Shown: piece after piece, positions 23,671-31,725 of the stretch | How the letters are laid out: every line of letters begins with the position of its first letter | Numbering within the stretch: position 1 is the stretch's first letter | Assembly: GCA_902785695.1 (NCBI GenBank) | Contig: CACZZQ010000006.1 | Coordinates: forward strand, 25,646 to 89,645 | Source: an uncultured Prevotellaceae bacterium | GTDB lineage: Bacteria > Bacteroidota > Bacteroidia > Bacteroidales > Bacteroidaceae | DNA: 64,000 nt | Reading direction: 5' to 3' | Made by a program: the position numbers and the translations under genes | The notes under the pieces: model-generated | Told to the model about the DNA's origin: nothing | The model's database searches: none | The model's input: only the letters and a program-made list of their open reading frames with translations

Positions 23671-24651
23671 ATGATAGAACGTACAATAAAGACGCGAGTA
23701 GTGGGCATAGGCCTGAGTCTTGACGAGACGGCATACGCCATCGTCGATGTCAGGGGAAACATCATTGCCAAGGAAATCTTTTCTACGACAGACTTCCAGA
23801 ATGTGAACGAGTTTGTCACATATCTGAGTGAGAAAATCGTAGAGATGATAGAGAACAACGGCGGTTATGCCGGCATTCGCTCGGTGGGTATCAGCGCACC
23901 CAGCGGAAACTTCCTGACGGGCTGCATCGAGAATTCCCCCAACCTTCCCTGGAAAGGTCAGATTCCCTTGGGAGCTATGCTCCAGGATCGTTTGGGACTG
24001 GCTGTGGCTTTGGGCAATGATGCCCATGTGAGGGCATTGGGAGAATATGTGTTCGGCAGTGCTCACGGCATGAAGGACTTCATTGTGGTGAACCTGGGTC
24101 ACGGCGTGGGCAGTTGTGTCTTTACGAAAGGCAAGGCTTATCTGGGCTCTGAGGGATTCGCTGGCGAGATAGGTCACTCGTGTATAGAGCACGGCGGCCG
24201 TCTGTGTGGCTGTGGCAATCGCGGATGTCTGGAGGCTTACGTGGGTTCAAAGGGCGTAGTACAGACGGCTTGTGAACTGATGGAGAGCGACAGCCGTCCG
24301 TCGGTGATGCGCGAGATAAAGAACCTGACACCGCGTATCATCTCCGATTTGTGCGATGAGGGCGACGAGTTGGCTATTGAGGTCTATCGCCGTACGGGTT
24401 ATATGCTGGGCATTGGCTTGGCCAACTATGCGTCAATCCTCAATCCGGAGGGTATCATCCTGGCAGGAGGTATCTCGCGTGCTGGCAAGTGGCTGACGGA
24501 ATCAGTGAACGAATCGTTTGAGGAGCACGTGTTCCATAACGTGAAGGGCAAGGTGAAGCTGGTGGTTTCCACGCTGGATCATACTGAGCGCGACGTGCTG
24601 GGAGCCAGTGCACTGGCCTGGGACGTGAAGGAATACTCGCTGTTCGTATAA
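23671..24651 (+). CDS. ROK-family sugar kinase (glucokinase-like)
   Basis: A 326-residue cytoplasmic ROK-family kinase. An N-terminal ATP-binding lobe (residues 10-20, GIGLSLDET) has the usual DxGxT partly altered. The catalytic Asp117 is in ALGNDAHV. A zinc site is formed by His169 (GEIGHS) with the cysteines of CGCGNRGCLE (179, 181, 186), and GxxLGxGLAN-like sequence lies near the C-terminus. ROK kinases phosphorylate glucose, N-acetylglucosamine or related sugars. It heads an operon with menaquinone genes, 9 bp before menI, so its regulation is shared with quinone synthesis. The altered first phosphate loop leaves open an atypical substrate or a regulatory role. Confidence 0.88.
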   Translation: MIERTIKTRVVGIGLSLDETAYAIVDVRGNIIAKEIFSTTDFQNVNEFVTYLSEKIVEMIENNGGYAGIRSVGISAPSGNFLTGCIENSPNLPWKGQIPLGAMLQDRLGLAVALGNDAHVRALGEYVFGSAHGMKDFIVVNLGHGVGSCVFTKGKAYLGSEGFAGEIGHSCIEHGGRLCGCGNRGCLEAYVGSKGVVQTACELMESDSRPSVMREIKNLTPRIISDLCDEGDELAIEVYRRTGYMLGIGLANYASILNPEGIILAGGISRAGKWLTESVNESFEEHVFHNVKGKVKLVVSTLDHTERDVLGASALAWDVKEYSLFV

Positions 24652-24660
24652 TAGACCATA

Positions 24661-25074
24661 ATGGACGTAGAGAAGATAAAAGACATTATAGCGTCGAAAC
24701 CCAATCTAAGTACCGCCCTCGGGATGGAGTTTATATCCACACCCGAGGGCGATACGTGTATGGCTCGCATGAAGGTCGATGAGCGCAACCGCCAGCCCTT
24801 CGGGTTTCTGAGTGGTGGCGCCTCGCTGGCTCTGGCCGAGAATGTGGCCGGGGTAGGGTCAAGTGCACTCTGTCCCGGATGTGCCTGTGTGGGCATTGAG
24901 GTGAGCGGCAGTCATGTGAAGGCCGTCTGCGAGGGCGACACGGTGACGGCCTTTGCCCGGATGCTGCATCAGGGTAGCACGCTGCATGTGTGGAATGTGG
25001 ACATCAAGGACACGGCAGGCGACTTGATCTCAAATGTGCGTGTCACCAATTATATCATCAAACAACAGAAATGA
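24661..25074 (+). CDS. menI: Hotdog-fold thioesterase, probable DHNA-CoA thioesterase
   Basis: A 137-residue hotdog-fold thioesterase of the PaaI type. The active-site helix region reads GFLSGGASLALAEN, with the catalytic acidic residue of the family in the LALAEN part; CACVGIEVSGSHVKAV is the following strand pair. Because it sits directly before menF and menD, with an ATGA overlap into menF, the most likely substrate is 1,4-dihydroxy-2-naphthoyl-CoA, released as DHNA in menaquinone synthesis. Assignment as menI rests on context; a general acyl-CoA thioesterase is the alternative. Confidence 0.78.
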   Translation: MDVEKIKDIIASKPNLSTALGMEFISTPEGDTCMARMKVDERNRQPFGFLSGGASLALAENVAGVGSSALCPGCACVGIEVSGSHVKAVCEGDTVTAFARMLHQGSTLHVWNVDIKDTAGDLISNVRVTNYIIKQQK

Positions 25075-26186
25075 CGGGATTCGCGCTCTATAGACTGCCC
25101 CATGAACAGCAGGTGACGCTGGTGGCACAAACGGAGGGCGAACCGCAGGAGTTGCCTTCGCTGGAAGCCTTGAACGGAAGGTCGGGCTTCGTGGTGGCAC
25201 CCTTTTCCATCTCGCCTCAAGAGCCTCTTCTACTGGTTCAGCCAGACATCGTCAGGACGTTCTCGCTACCCGATGAAGCTAAGTGTGCCATTTATGATTC
25301 AAAAGTGTGCCATTTACAGAGCGTAAGTGTGCCATTTAAGGATGCTAAATCGCATACTTATGATGAGCGGGTGGCATACACCGAGGACTTTGACCGCTTT
25401 CATCGCTGTTTGGAGGACGGTCATTTCCAGAAGATAGTGCTCAGCCGCTGTTCGGTAGTGCAGAGAGAAGAGAATGTGGAACCCGTGGAACTGTTCTCCA
25501 AGGCCTGCAGGCTCTATCCGCGAATGTTCATTTCGATGGTCTTTACACCCAAGAGTGGGCTTTGGCTCACGGCAACGCCGGAGATCCTGTTGGAGGGAAG
25601 AGGAAATGAATGGCGTACCATCGCATTGGCTGGTACGATGAAGCTACAGGATGAAGACCTGAATGGCGAGGGCGAGAATATGAGGTGGAGCACGAAGAAC
25701 ATACAGGAGCAACGCTATGTGGCTACCTACTTGAAGGAATGTCTGGAGCAGATAGCCGACAATATCCGGGAAGAGGGACCGCGAACGGTGCGCGCTGCCA
25801 ACTTGGTACACCTGCGTAGCGACTTCACTTTCACCTTATTAAATAATACATGCGTGGGAGATGTCCTCCAGATGTTGCATCCCACGCCAGCCGTCTGTGG
25901 CTTGCCCAAGCAGGCAACCTGCCGCTTTATCACAGAGAACGAACATACGCCCCGCCTATACTATAGCGGATTTATGGGACCGTTGAATCTTACTCATCTC
26001 CCCTCTTCCCTCTCACCTCTCACCTCGCTTTACGTATCTCTGCGCTGTATGCAGATTACAGAGAATCAGTATCGTCTGTATGCAGGTGGCGGCTTGCTGA
26101 AAGACAGCATCGAGGAGCAGGAATGGCAGGAGACGGAAGCAAAACTTGAAACCATGAGACAATGTATAGCAACAAAGAGAATGTAA
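25071..26186 (+). CDS. menF: Isochorismate synthase
   Basis: A 371-residue chorismate-binding enzyme converting chorismate to isochorismate, the first step of menaquinone synthesis. Start at 25071, overlapping the menI stop (ATGA). Family motifs: FQKIVLSRCSVV, LTATPEILLEGRG, TIALAGTMKLQ, LVHLRSDF, LHPTPAVCGLPKQ, YYSGFMGPLN and YAGGGLLKDSIEEQEW. The N-terminal third (before about residue 100) is variable and contains a triple 14-bp DNA repeat with 22-bp period (residues about 71-90). A CT-rich tandem tract encodes residues about 308-320. Overlaps menD by 25 bp. Confidence 0.92.
   Translation: MTGFALYRLPHEQQVTLVAQTEGEPQELPSLEALNGRSGFVVAPFSISPQEPLLLVQPDIVRTFSLPDEAKCAIYDSKVCHLQSVSVPFKDAKSHTYDERVAYTEDFDRFHRCLEDGHFQKIVLSRCSVVQREENVEPVELFSKACRLYPRMFISMVFTPKSGLWLTATPEILLEGRGNEWRTIALAGTMKLQDEDLNGEGENMRWSTKNIQEQRYVATYLKECLEQIADNIREEGPRTVRAANLVHLRSDFTFTLLNNTCVGDVLQMLHPTPAVCGLPKQATCRFITENEHTPRLYYSGFMGPLNLTHLPSSLSPLTSLYVSLRCMQITENQYRLYAGGGLLKDSIEEQEWQETEAKLETMRQCIATKRM
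25281..25338. repeat. Triple 14-bp repeat with 22-bp period inside menF
   Basis: AAGTGTGCCATTTA occurs perfectly at 25281-25294, 25303-25316 and 25325-25338. The 22-bp period is not a multiple of 3, so each copy is read in a different frame (KCAIY, KVCHL, VSVPFK). The repeat is therefore conserved at the DNA, not the protein, level. Confidence 0.93.
25993..26028. repeat. CT-rich tandem tract inside menF
   Basis: Repeated TCTCACC / CTCATCTCC-type units, read as HLPSSLSPLTSL. It resembles the tract at 32031-32109 in menC. Confidence 0.55.
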
Positions 26187-27643
26187 ATATACTGACGGCC
26201 CTGCTGGTGGCTCACGGCATCCATCATGCGGTGGTGTGCCCAGGAAGTAGGAATGCAGCAATCGTGCATAACCTCAACGAATGTCCTGATATTGCGTGCT
26301 ATCCCGTAACGGATGAGCGCTCGGCAGGCTTCTATGCACTGGGAATGACGCAGGCTCTGAATGAACCGGTGGCGGTATGTGTCACTTCTGGTACTGCTTT
26401 GCTGAATCTGGCACCTGCTGTTGCAGAGGCTTACTATCAGCATCGACCGTTGGTGGTCATCTCGGCAGACCGTCCCCAACAATGGATTGACCAGCTTGAC
26501 GGGCAGACATTGCCGCAGACCGATGCCTTAGGACGCTTCGTGCGTCGGGCAGTTTCCCTGCCTGAACCTCATAATGCAGAGACCCGTTGGTACTGTAATC
26601 GCTTGGTTAACGAGGCACTGATAGAAAAGCACGCCCCTATACATATCAATGTGCCTATTACGGAGCCATTGTTCCAATTCTCTACGCCCCAACTGCCAGT
26701 AGAACGCAAGATAGATTTCCTGCCAGCAGATGCCACTAATATCACGCTGACACACATCTGTAGAATGTTCTTACAGGCCAAGCGTCCCATGCTGATTGCT
26801 GGTCAGCCCATGAATCCCTTGATGGACGAGGCCGTTGTACAGATAGGGGACGACGAGAGTTATGTGCCTGATTTTGTGCTATATACAGGTGGCTCCATTG
26901 TAAGCAAGCGGCTGAAGCATTTCCTGCGGAAGGCAAAAGAGTCGTGGGTGGTGAATCGCGAGGGTGAGGTGACGGATACATTCATGAACCTAACCAATGT
27001 GATTCAAGCCGATCCTGAGGTGGTTGCCGATCTGATACGCTTCAATCTGGAAGAGATGCCCCATCCCTTTGTGCAGAAATGGGAGGCGTTGCTGGCTGAG
27101 ATACGACAGAAAGTGGAGGAAGAAGAGCCTGCTTATTCACAGGCTGCCGCCGTAAAATACTTTGAAAAGCAGCGAGGCGAGAACATTGTGCATTATGCTA
27201 ACAGCATGGCGATACGTCTGGCCAACATCTATTCCAAGACACCTGTCTATTGCAATCGGGGCGTGAATGGTATCGAGGGCTCGCTCTCTACTGCTGCAGG
27301 CTTTTCCGTCGTTGCCGACGAAAAGGTGTTCTGTGTGATAGGCGACCTGAGTTTCTTCTATGATCAGAACGCCCTTTGGAACCAGAACCTTCGTGGCAAT
27401 TTCCGCATCCTTCTATTGAACAACGGCAAGGGTGGCATCTTCGATATGCTGCCAGGCTTAGAACAAAGTCCGGCGCGTGATAAATACGTCAGCGCAGAGC
27501 ATCCCGCCAAAGCAGAAGGTATCTGTCAGCAAAACAATGTCGGTTATCGTAGAGCAGAAAACATGGAGCAGATGCGGCAAAGCATCGACTGGCTCTTGAC
27601 AACAGAAAGTGAGCACCCCATGTTGCTTGAAGTGCTCACCTAA
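26162..27643 (+). CDS. menD: SEPHCHC synthase (MenD), shortened
   Basis: Thiamine-diphosphate enzyme joining isochorismate and 2-oxoglutarate (2-succinyl-5-enolpyruvyl-6-hydroxy-3-cyclohexene-1-carboxylate synthase). The N-terminal domain has VVCPGSRNAAI, TDERSAGFYALG, VTSGTALLNLAPAV and ISADRPQQWID. The C-terminal ThDP domain has NRGVNGIEGSLSTAAGFS and GDLSFFYDQNALWN. At 493 residues it is about 60 shorter than the usual 550-plus. The gap falls in the central domain near residue 228, where MDEAVVQI runs directly into GDDESYVPDFVLYTGG. Catalytic segments are intact, so activity is likely. It overlaps menF by 25 bp and is the last gene of the ROK-menI-menF-menD operon. Confidence 0.92.
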   Translation: MYSNKENVNILTALLVAHGIHHAVVCPGSRNAAIVHNLNECPDIACYPVTDERSAGFYALGMTQALNEPVAVCVTSGTALLNLAPAVAEAYYQHRPLVVISADRPQQWIDQLDGQTLPQTDALGRFVRRAVSLPEPHNAETRWYCNRLVNEALIEKHAPIHINVPITEPLFQFSTPQLPVERKIDFLPADATNITLTHICRMFLQAKRPMLIAGQPMNPLMDEAVVQIGDDESYVPDFVLYTGGSIVSKRLKHFLRKAKESWVVNREGEVTDTFMNLTNVIQADPEVVADLIRFNLEEMPHPFVQKWEALLAEIRQKVEEEEPAYSQAAAVKYFEKQRGENIVHYANSMAIRLANIYSKTPVYCNRGVNGIEGSLSTAAGFSVVADEKVFCVIGDLSFFYDQNALWNQNLRGNFRILLLNNGKGGIFDMLPGLEQSPARDKYVSAEHPAKAEGICQQNNVGYRRAENMEQMRQSIDWLLTTESEHPMLLEVLT

Positions 27644-27667
27644 AGTCTGTTTGTCTGATAGCTCCTC

Positions 27668-29347
27668 TTAATATTTGAAAGCAGAGCCTCCCACGAACTC
27701 TCGCATGATGCTGGTGGGCGGTATCTCCTTGTCGCTGACGGGCAGGAAGAAATGGATGAACTTCATCAGTCGGTGGGCTTCGGCATACTCAGGACAGTTC
27801 TTTGGAACGGAAGCCAGGATAATCTCTGCATGAGTGCGCAGTACGGCAAACTCGATGTTAAGGGCCGAATTGAACATCACGTCGGCTGTTTCCTGGAACG
27901 GGAATATCCATTGATCCTCAGCCTCGCACACGTTCTTCCACTGTGCAATGGTCTGTTGAGCCGTATAAGCCCCCTTGTTGTAGTCGCGGATAATGCGGCG
28001 TAGCAGTCGGTTGTCGCGTACGGGAATCCAGTTGTGGTCATCCAGCGAGATACTGGTCAGTGCCGAGATATAGATCTTGTATTTCAAAGAGTCGGGAATC
28101 TTCTTCGTCAACAGCGGGTTCAGGGCGTGGATGCCTTCGATGATGAGTACGGTATCGTTGGAAAGCTTCAGCTTTTTGCCGTTCCACTCGCGTTTGCCCG
28201 TTACGAAGTTGTACTCGGGAATCTCCACCTTCTCGCCCTGCATCAATCTTAGCAGGTGGTCTTCCAAGAGCGAATACTCTACCGTTTCGATATTGTCGAA
28301 GTCGTAGTCGCCGTTAGGTAGCTTGGGCGTATCTATGCGGTTCACGAAGTAATCATCCGTAGAGAACGAGATAGGCCGCAGACCGCAAGCCAGCAACTGT
28401 ACGGAGAGACGCTTGCAAAAGGTGGTCTTTCCTGATGACGAAGGGCCTGTGATCAGCACCAGACGGACGGGATTCTCCTCTTGATGGAAACGATGCTCAA
28501 TCTCTTCCGCTATCTTCACAATCTTCTTTTCCTGCAGAGCCTCGCTGACTTGTATCAGTTCAGAGGCATGTCCGCGCATGATGGCTTTGTTCACATCGCC
28601 CGCATTCGAGAGACGCATGATGATGTCCCAGCGTGTCTTCTCGGCAAACATCTCGAAGGTCTTGGGCTGATCTACCTTCTCTGCAACCTGGTTGGGATTG
28701 TTCCAGTCGGGTACGCGCAGCAGCAGACCGTCCTCATAGCGCTCCAAGGCCCATACCTTCAAGTAACCGGCACTGGGTACCAGCGGGCCGTAGTAATAGT
28801 CCACGGTGTCGCCCAGTGTGTAGTAGTCGGAATAAATATGGCCGCTGGTCTCCAATAACTTTACCTTGTCGGCAAACCCGCGTTCGGCAAACACACGGAT
28901 AGCCTCCTCATTGGTGGCTTCTGTGCGGCGGAAAGGCATATCGAGATCCACAATCTCCTGCATCCGTTTCCTGACCTGCGCCACATCCTCATCGGTTAGC
29001 GGCGTGCCGTCCTTCTTCTTGAAGTTGCAGTAATAGCCGCGACAAAGCGAGTGCTCGATAAAGAGCTTTGAACCAGGGAAAATGTCCTGCGTGGCTTTAT
29101 AAAGTACAAAACTCAGCGAGCGCACATAGACGCGATGTCCGCTACCCGCCCGGGCATCAAGAAACTCTACGTCACGGTTCTGGTAAAGACGGAACTTCAG
29201 GCCCTGAGAGGCATTGTTCACTTTGGCTGAAATCACAGGGTAGGGGAGCTTGATCTCGTTGGCAAACTCCTGATAGACATCGAGCAGTGAGGTTCCCTCG
29301 GGGAAACTCTTCGTCACGTTGTTGTTCTTGCAGCGGATTTGAAGCAT
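27668..29347 (-). CDS. TGS/SAD-domain nucleoside (uridine) kinase
   Basis: A 559-residue cytoplasmic protein of the Bacteroidetes nucleoside-kinase type. Residues 1-60 are a TGS-like domain (MLQIRCKNNNVTKSFPEGTS) and residues about 65-210 a threonyl-tRNA-synthetase second-additional-like domain (IEHSLCRGYYCNF). Residues about 285-490 are a phosphoribulokinase/uridine kinase domain with P-loop GPSSSGKTTF, SFSTDDYFVNR and VLIIEGIHALNP. The kinase likely phosphorylates uridine or cytidine; the TGS part may be regulatory. Convergent with menD, with only 24 bp between the genes. It separates the two halves of the men locus. Confidence 0.87.
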   Translation of the reverse strand: MLQIRCKNNNVTKSFPEGTSLLDVYQEFANEIKLPYPVISAKVNNASQGLKFRLYQNRDVEFLDARAGSGHRVYVRSLSFVLYKATQDIFPGSKLFIEHSLCRGYYCNFKKKDGTPLTDEDVAQVRKRMQEIVDLDMPFRRTEATNEEAIRVFAERGFADKVKLLETSGHIYSDYYTLGDTVDYYYGPLVPSAGYLKVWALERYEDGLLLRVPDWNNPNQVAEKVDQPKTFEMFAEKTRWDIIMRLSNAGDVNKAIMRGHASELIQVSEALQEKKIVKIAEEIEHRFHQEENPVRLVLITGPSSSGKTTFCKRLSVQLLACGLRPISFSTDDYFVNRIDTPKLPNGDYDFDNIETVEYSLLEDHLLRLMQGEKVEIPEYNFVTGKREWNGKKLKLSNDTVLIIEGIHALNPLLTKKIPDSLKYKIYISALTSISLDDHNWIPVRDNRLLRRIIRDYNKGAYTAQQTIAQWKNVCEAEDQWIFPFQETADVMFNSALNIEFAVLRTHAEIILASVPKNCPEYAEAHRLMKFIHFFLPVSDKEIPPTSIMREFVGGSAFKY

Positions 29348-29372
29348 TGTTTTAGATTTTTCAAGTTTGATG

Positions 29373-29404
29373 CAAAGTTACGTTTTTATTTTGTAATTAC
29401 CAAA
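29373..29404 (-). promoter_or_regulatory. Promoter of the nucleoside kinase gene
   Basis: Minus-strand TTTG (29401-29404) and TAACTTTG (29373-29380), 20-bp spacer. Confidence 0.75.
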
Positions 29405-29430
29405 TAAATAGCAAATTCTCCGTTTAAAAC

Positions 29431-29461
29431 TTGGATATTCATAAATAATTGCCTATATTTG
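29431..29461 (+). promoter_or_regulatory. Promoter of the carboxypeptidase-regulatory-domain gene
   Basis: TTG (29431-29433) and TATATTTG (29454-29461), 20-bp spacer; divergent from the nucleoside kinase promoter. Confidence 0.75.
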
Positions 29462-29503
29462 CGACTGAAATGAAGAGCAAAGGCTATATAGGAGGAAACG
29501 GAA

Positions 29504-30715
29504 ATGAAAAGAGGAGTATTTGCTGTTTTGTTGCTACTCGCAGTGGTCACCGCTTTAGCACAGAGAATCGTGGTGAGCGGAACTGTTGAAGACAGGCAGA
29601 CGGGAAAATCTATAGAAGGAGCCAGTGTGTCGGTAGGGGGCATCGCTGTAGTCACTAATGCCGACGGTTACTTCATGCTGAAAACGGACATGATGCCCAA
29701 ACACCTCATGGTGACGCACATTGGCTATCGCAATAAGCGTGTTGATGCCAGCGAACTGAAGGAAGAAGGGATGAAGATCAGGATGGAGCCTGCAACCATA
29801 GAACTTCGTGAGGTGCTGGTGATGGCTGAAAAACCACGCGAACTGGTGGCTGCCGCCATCAGAAAGATTCCGCAGAACTACCCCCTAACCCCAGAGCTGT
29901 ACCGATGTTTCTACCGTGAGACAGCGATGAAACGACAGCATTATATCAGCGTGGCCGAGGGCGTGGTGGATATGTATAAGACCAGTTATAAACGTGATAA
30001 CCGACGTGACCGCGTAGCCATACGAAAAGGCCGCAGGCTCTTCAGCCCTAAGCAGAGCGACACACTGGGCATCAAAGTGCTGGGAGGACCTGTGGCTCCT
30101 ATTCAACTCGACGTTGTGAAAAACACTGGGTTTCTGCTGAACGAGCAGGAACTGGATTACTATGACCTGACGATGATGGCTCCTACGTCTATTTCCGACC
30201 GTCAGCAGTTTGTCATCAGACTGACACCACGAACCAAGATGCCTTACCCGCTCTATTACGGTCAGTTGTATATCGATTGTGAGACGCTGGCTTTCACCCG
30301 TGTAGATATGTCACTCGATATGAGTGACCAGCGCAAAGCGACAGAGACAATGCTTATCAAGAAACCATCTGGCGTACGCTTCAAACCAAAAGAAATGTCG
30401 TTGCTCATTGACTACCGTCAAAGTCCAGATGGCCTGATGCGTATCAGCTATATCCGTACTACGTTTCGTTTCAACTGCGACTGGCGGCGTCGCCTCTTTG
30501 CTACATCGTTTACTGCTTACTGCGAGATGTGCGTCACCACTACCGAGGAAAGCGATTCGCAACCCATAGAGGGACGTGAGTCGTTCGACCAGCGCGACGC
30601 TTTCTTTGACAAGGTGGACTTCTTCCGTGACCCTGCCTTCTGGCAAGACTACAACATCATTGAGCCCACAGAGACGCTCGACCGAGCCATCCACCGCATC
30701 TTGAAGAAATACTGA
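29504..30715 (+). CDS. Exported carboxypeptidase-regulatory-like domain protein
   Basis: A 403-residue exported protein with a signal peptide (MKRGVFAVLLLLAVVTALAQ) and a strong AGGAGGAAAC ribosome-binding site. Residues 25-105 are a carboxypeptidase-regulatory-like beta domain (VSGTVEDRQTGKSIEGASVS, MVTHIGYRNKRV), the domain found at the N-terminus of TonB-dependent receptors and many Bacteroidetes envelope proteins. The remaining 300 residues have no named domain I recognise, but sequences such as YRCFYRETAMKRQHYISVAEG are typical of a family of outer-membrane-associated proteins with this layout. It sits alone between the two halves of the men locus; its role is unknown. Confidence 0.75.
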   Translation: MKRGVFAVLLLLAVVTALAQRIVVSGTVEDRQTGKSIEGASVSVGGIAVVTNADGYFMLKTDMMPKHLMVTHIGYRNKRVDASELKEEGMKIRMEPATIELREVLVMAEKPRELVAAAIRKIPQNYPLTPELYRCFYRETAMKRQHYISVAEGVVDMYKTSYKRDNRRDRVAIRKGRRLFSPKQSDTLGIKVLGGPVAPIQLDVVKNTGFLLNEQELDYYDLTMMAPTSISDRQQFVIRLTPRTKMPYPLYYGQLYIDCETLAFTRVDMSLDMSDQRKATETMLIKKPSGVRFKPKEMSLLIDYRQSPDGLMRISYIRTTFRFNCDWRRRLFATSFTAYCEMCVTTTEESDSQPIEGRESFDQRDAFFDKVDFFRDPAFWQDYNIIEPTETLDRAIHRILKKY

Positions 30716-30791
30716 GGTGATAAATGAATTAAAACGAGCAGGATTTTGGAAAAAAGAATTTGTAGATGTCCGCTATGTCGTATTTTTACAC

Positions 30792-30799
30792 TACCTTTG
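30792..30799 (+). promoter_or_regulatory. -7 element of menB
   Basis: TACCTTTG, 23 bp before the menB ATG; no matching -33 element at the usual spacing. Confidence 0.65.
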
Positions 30800-30822
30800 C
30801 AAAATAAAAAAGAGTAAGTAAT

Positions 30823-31680
30823 ATGGCACAAAGAGAATGGAAAGAGATTAGGAAATTCGAGGAGATACGCTTCGAAGAGTATAATGGTATCGCAAAGATA
30901 ACGATAAACCGTCCGAGGTATCGTAATGCGTTCACACCTAAGACAACGCTGGAACTGAGTCAGGCCTTTGCACAAGTACGCGAGTTGCAGAGGATCCGTG
31001 TGGTGTTGTTGACGGGTGCGATGAGCGAGGTGCCTGAGGGAAAGACGCTGGCTGACGTAAAGCACGCGTTCTGTTCTGGTGGCGATATGCACGTAAAAGG
31101 ACGTGGCGGCTATATTGATGATGAGGGCGTGCCCCGTCTGAGCGTGCTGGATGTGCAGATGCAGATTCGTCGTCTGCCCAAGCCCGTTATTGCGATGGTG
31201 AATGGCTATGCCATTGGCGGTGGTCATGTTTTGCACCTCGTATGCGACTTGACCATTGCTTCAGAGAATGCTATCTTCGGACAGACAGGACCGAAGGTGG
31301 GCTCTTTCGATGCAGGATTCGGTTCGTCATACCTGGCTCGTATCGTAGGTCAGAAGAAGGCGCGTGAGATTTGGTTTATGTGTCGCCAATATACAGCTAA
31401 GGAGGCTGAGGAGATGGGTATGGTGAACAAGGTTGTGCCTATTAATCAACTGGAAGATGAGTGCGTGAGTTGGGCGGAGACGATGATGGAGCGCTCACCT
31501 ATTGCTCTGCGAATGATTAAGGCAGGTCTGAATGCCGAGCTTGACGGACAGGCTGGTATTCAGCAATTGGCTGGTGATTGCACCATGCTCTATTATTTCC
31601 TTGACGAGGCGCAGGAGGGTGGAAAGGCGTTCCTGGAAAAGCGTAAACCCAATTTCGATCAGTATCCGCAAATTCCGTAA
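30823..31680 (+). CDS. menB: 1,4-Dihydroxy-2-naphthoyl-CoA synthase
   Basis: A 285-residue crotonase-fold enzyme of menaquinone synthesis closing the naphthoquinone ring from o-succinylbenzoyl-CoA. Diagnostic MenB segments: [68 protein letters not shown] and [21 protein letters not shown]. Length is typical. First gene of the second men block (menB-menC-menE). The 43-bp gap to menC is occupied by a family B repeat that reaches the menC start codon. Confidence 0.95.
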   Translation: MAQREWKEIRKFEEIRFEEYNGIAKITINRPRYRNAFTPKTTLELSQAFAQVRELQRIRVVLLTGAMSEVPEGKTLADVKHAFCSGGDMHVKGRGGYIDDEGVPRLSVLDVQMQIRRLPKPVIAMVNGYAIGGGHVLHLVCDLTIASENAIFGQTGPKVGSFDAGFGSSYLARIVGQKKAREIWFMCRQYTAKEAEEMGMVNKVVPINQLEDECVSWAETMMERSPIALRMIKAGLNAELDGQAGIQQLAGDCTMLYYFLDEAQEGGKAFLEKRKPNFDQYPQIP

Positions 31681-31696
31681 GAAGGGTATAGGGAAA

Positions 31697-31725
31697 AGTG
31701 AATAGTGAATAATTTGCGTCCGCAT
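31697..31725. repeat. Family B repeat running into the menC start codon
   Basis: AGTGAATAGTGAATAA followed by TTTGCGTCCGCAT, very similar to the unit at 9336-9382 (AGTGAATAGTGAAAAA, then GTGCTGCCGCAT). Its last bases contain the menC ATG. Confidence 0.65.

Noticed and set aside
25281-25338. Mini-CRISPR or minisatellite reading of the menF repeats
   Set aside because: Three 14-bp units with 8-bp gaps are too short for CRISPR, and they lie in an intact conserved gene.
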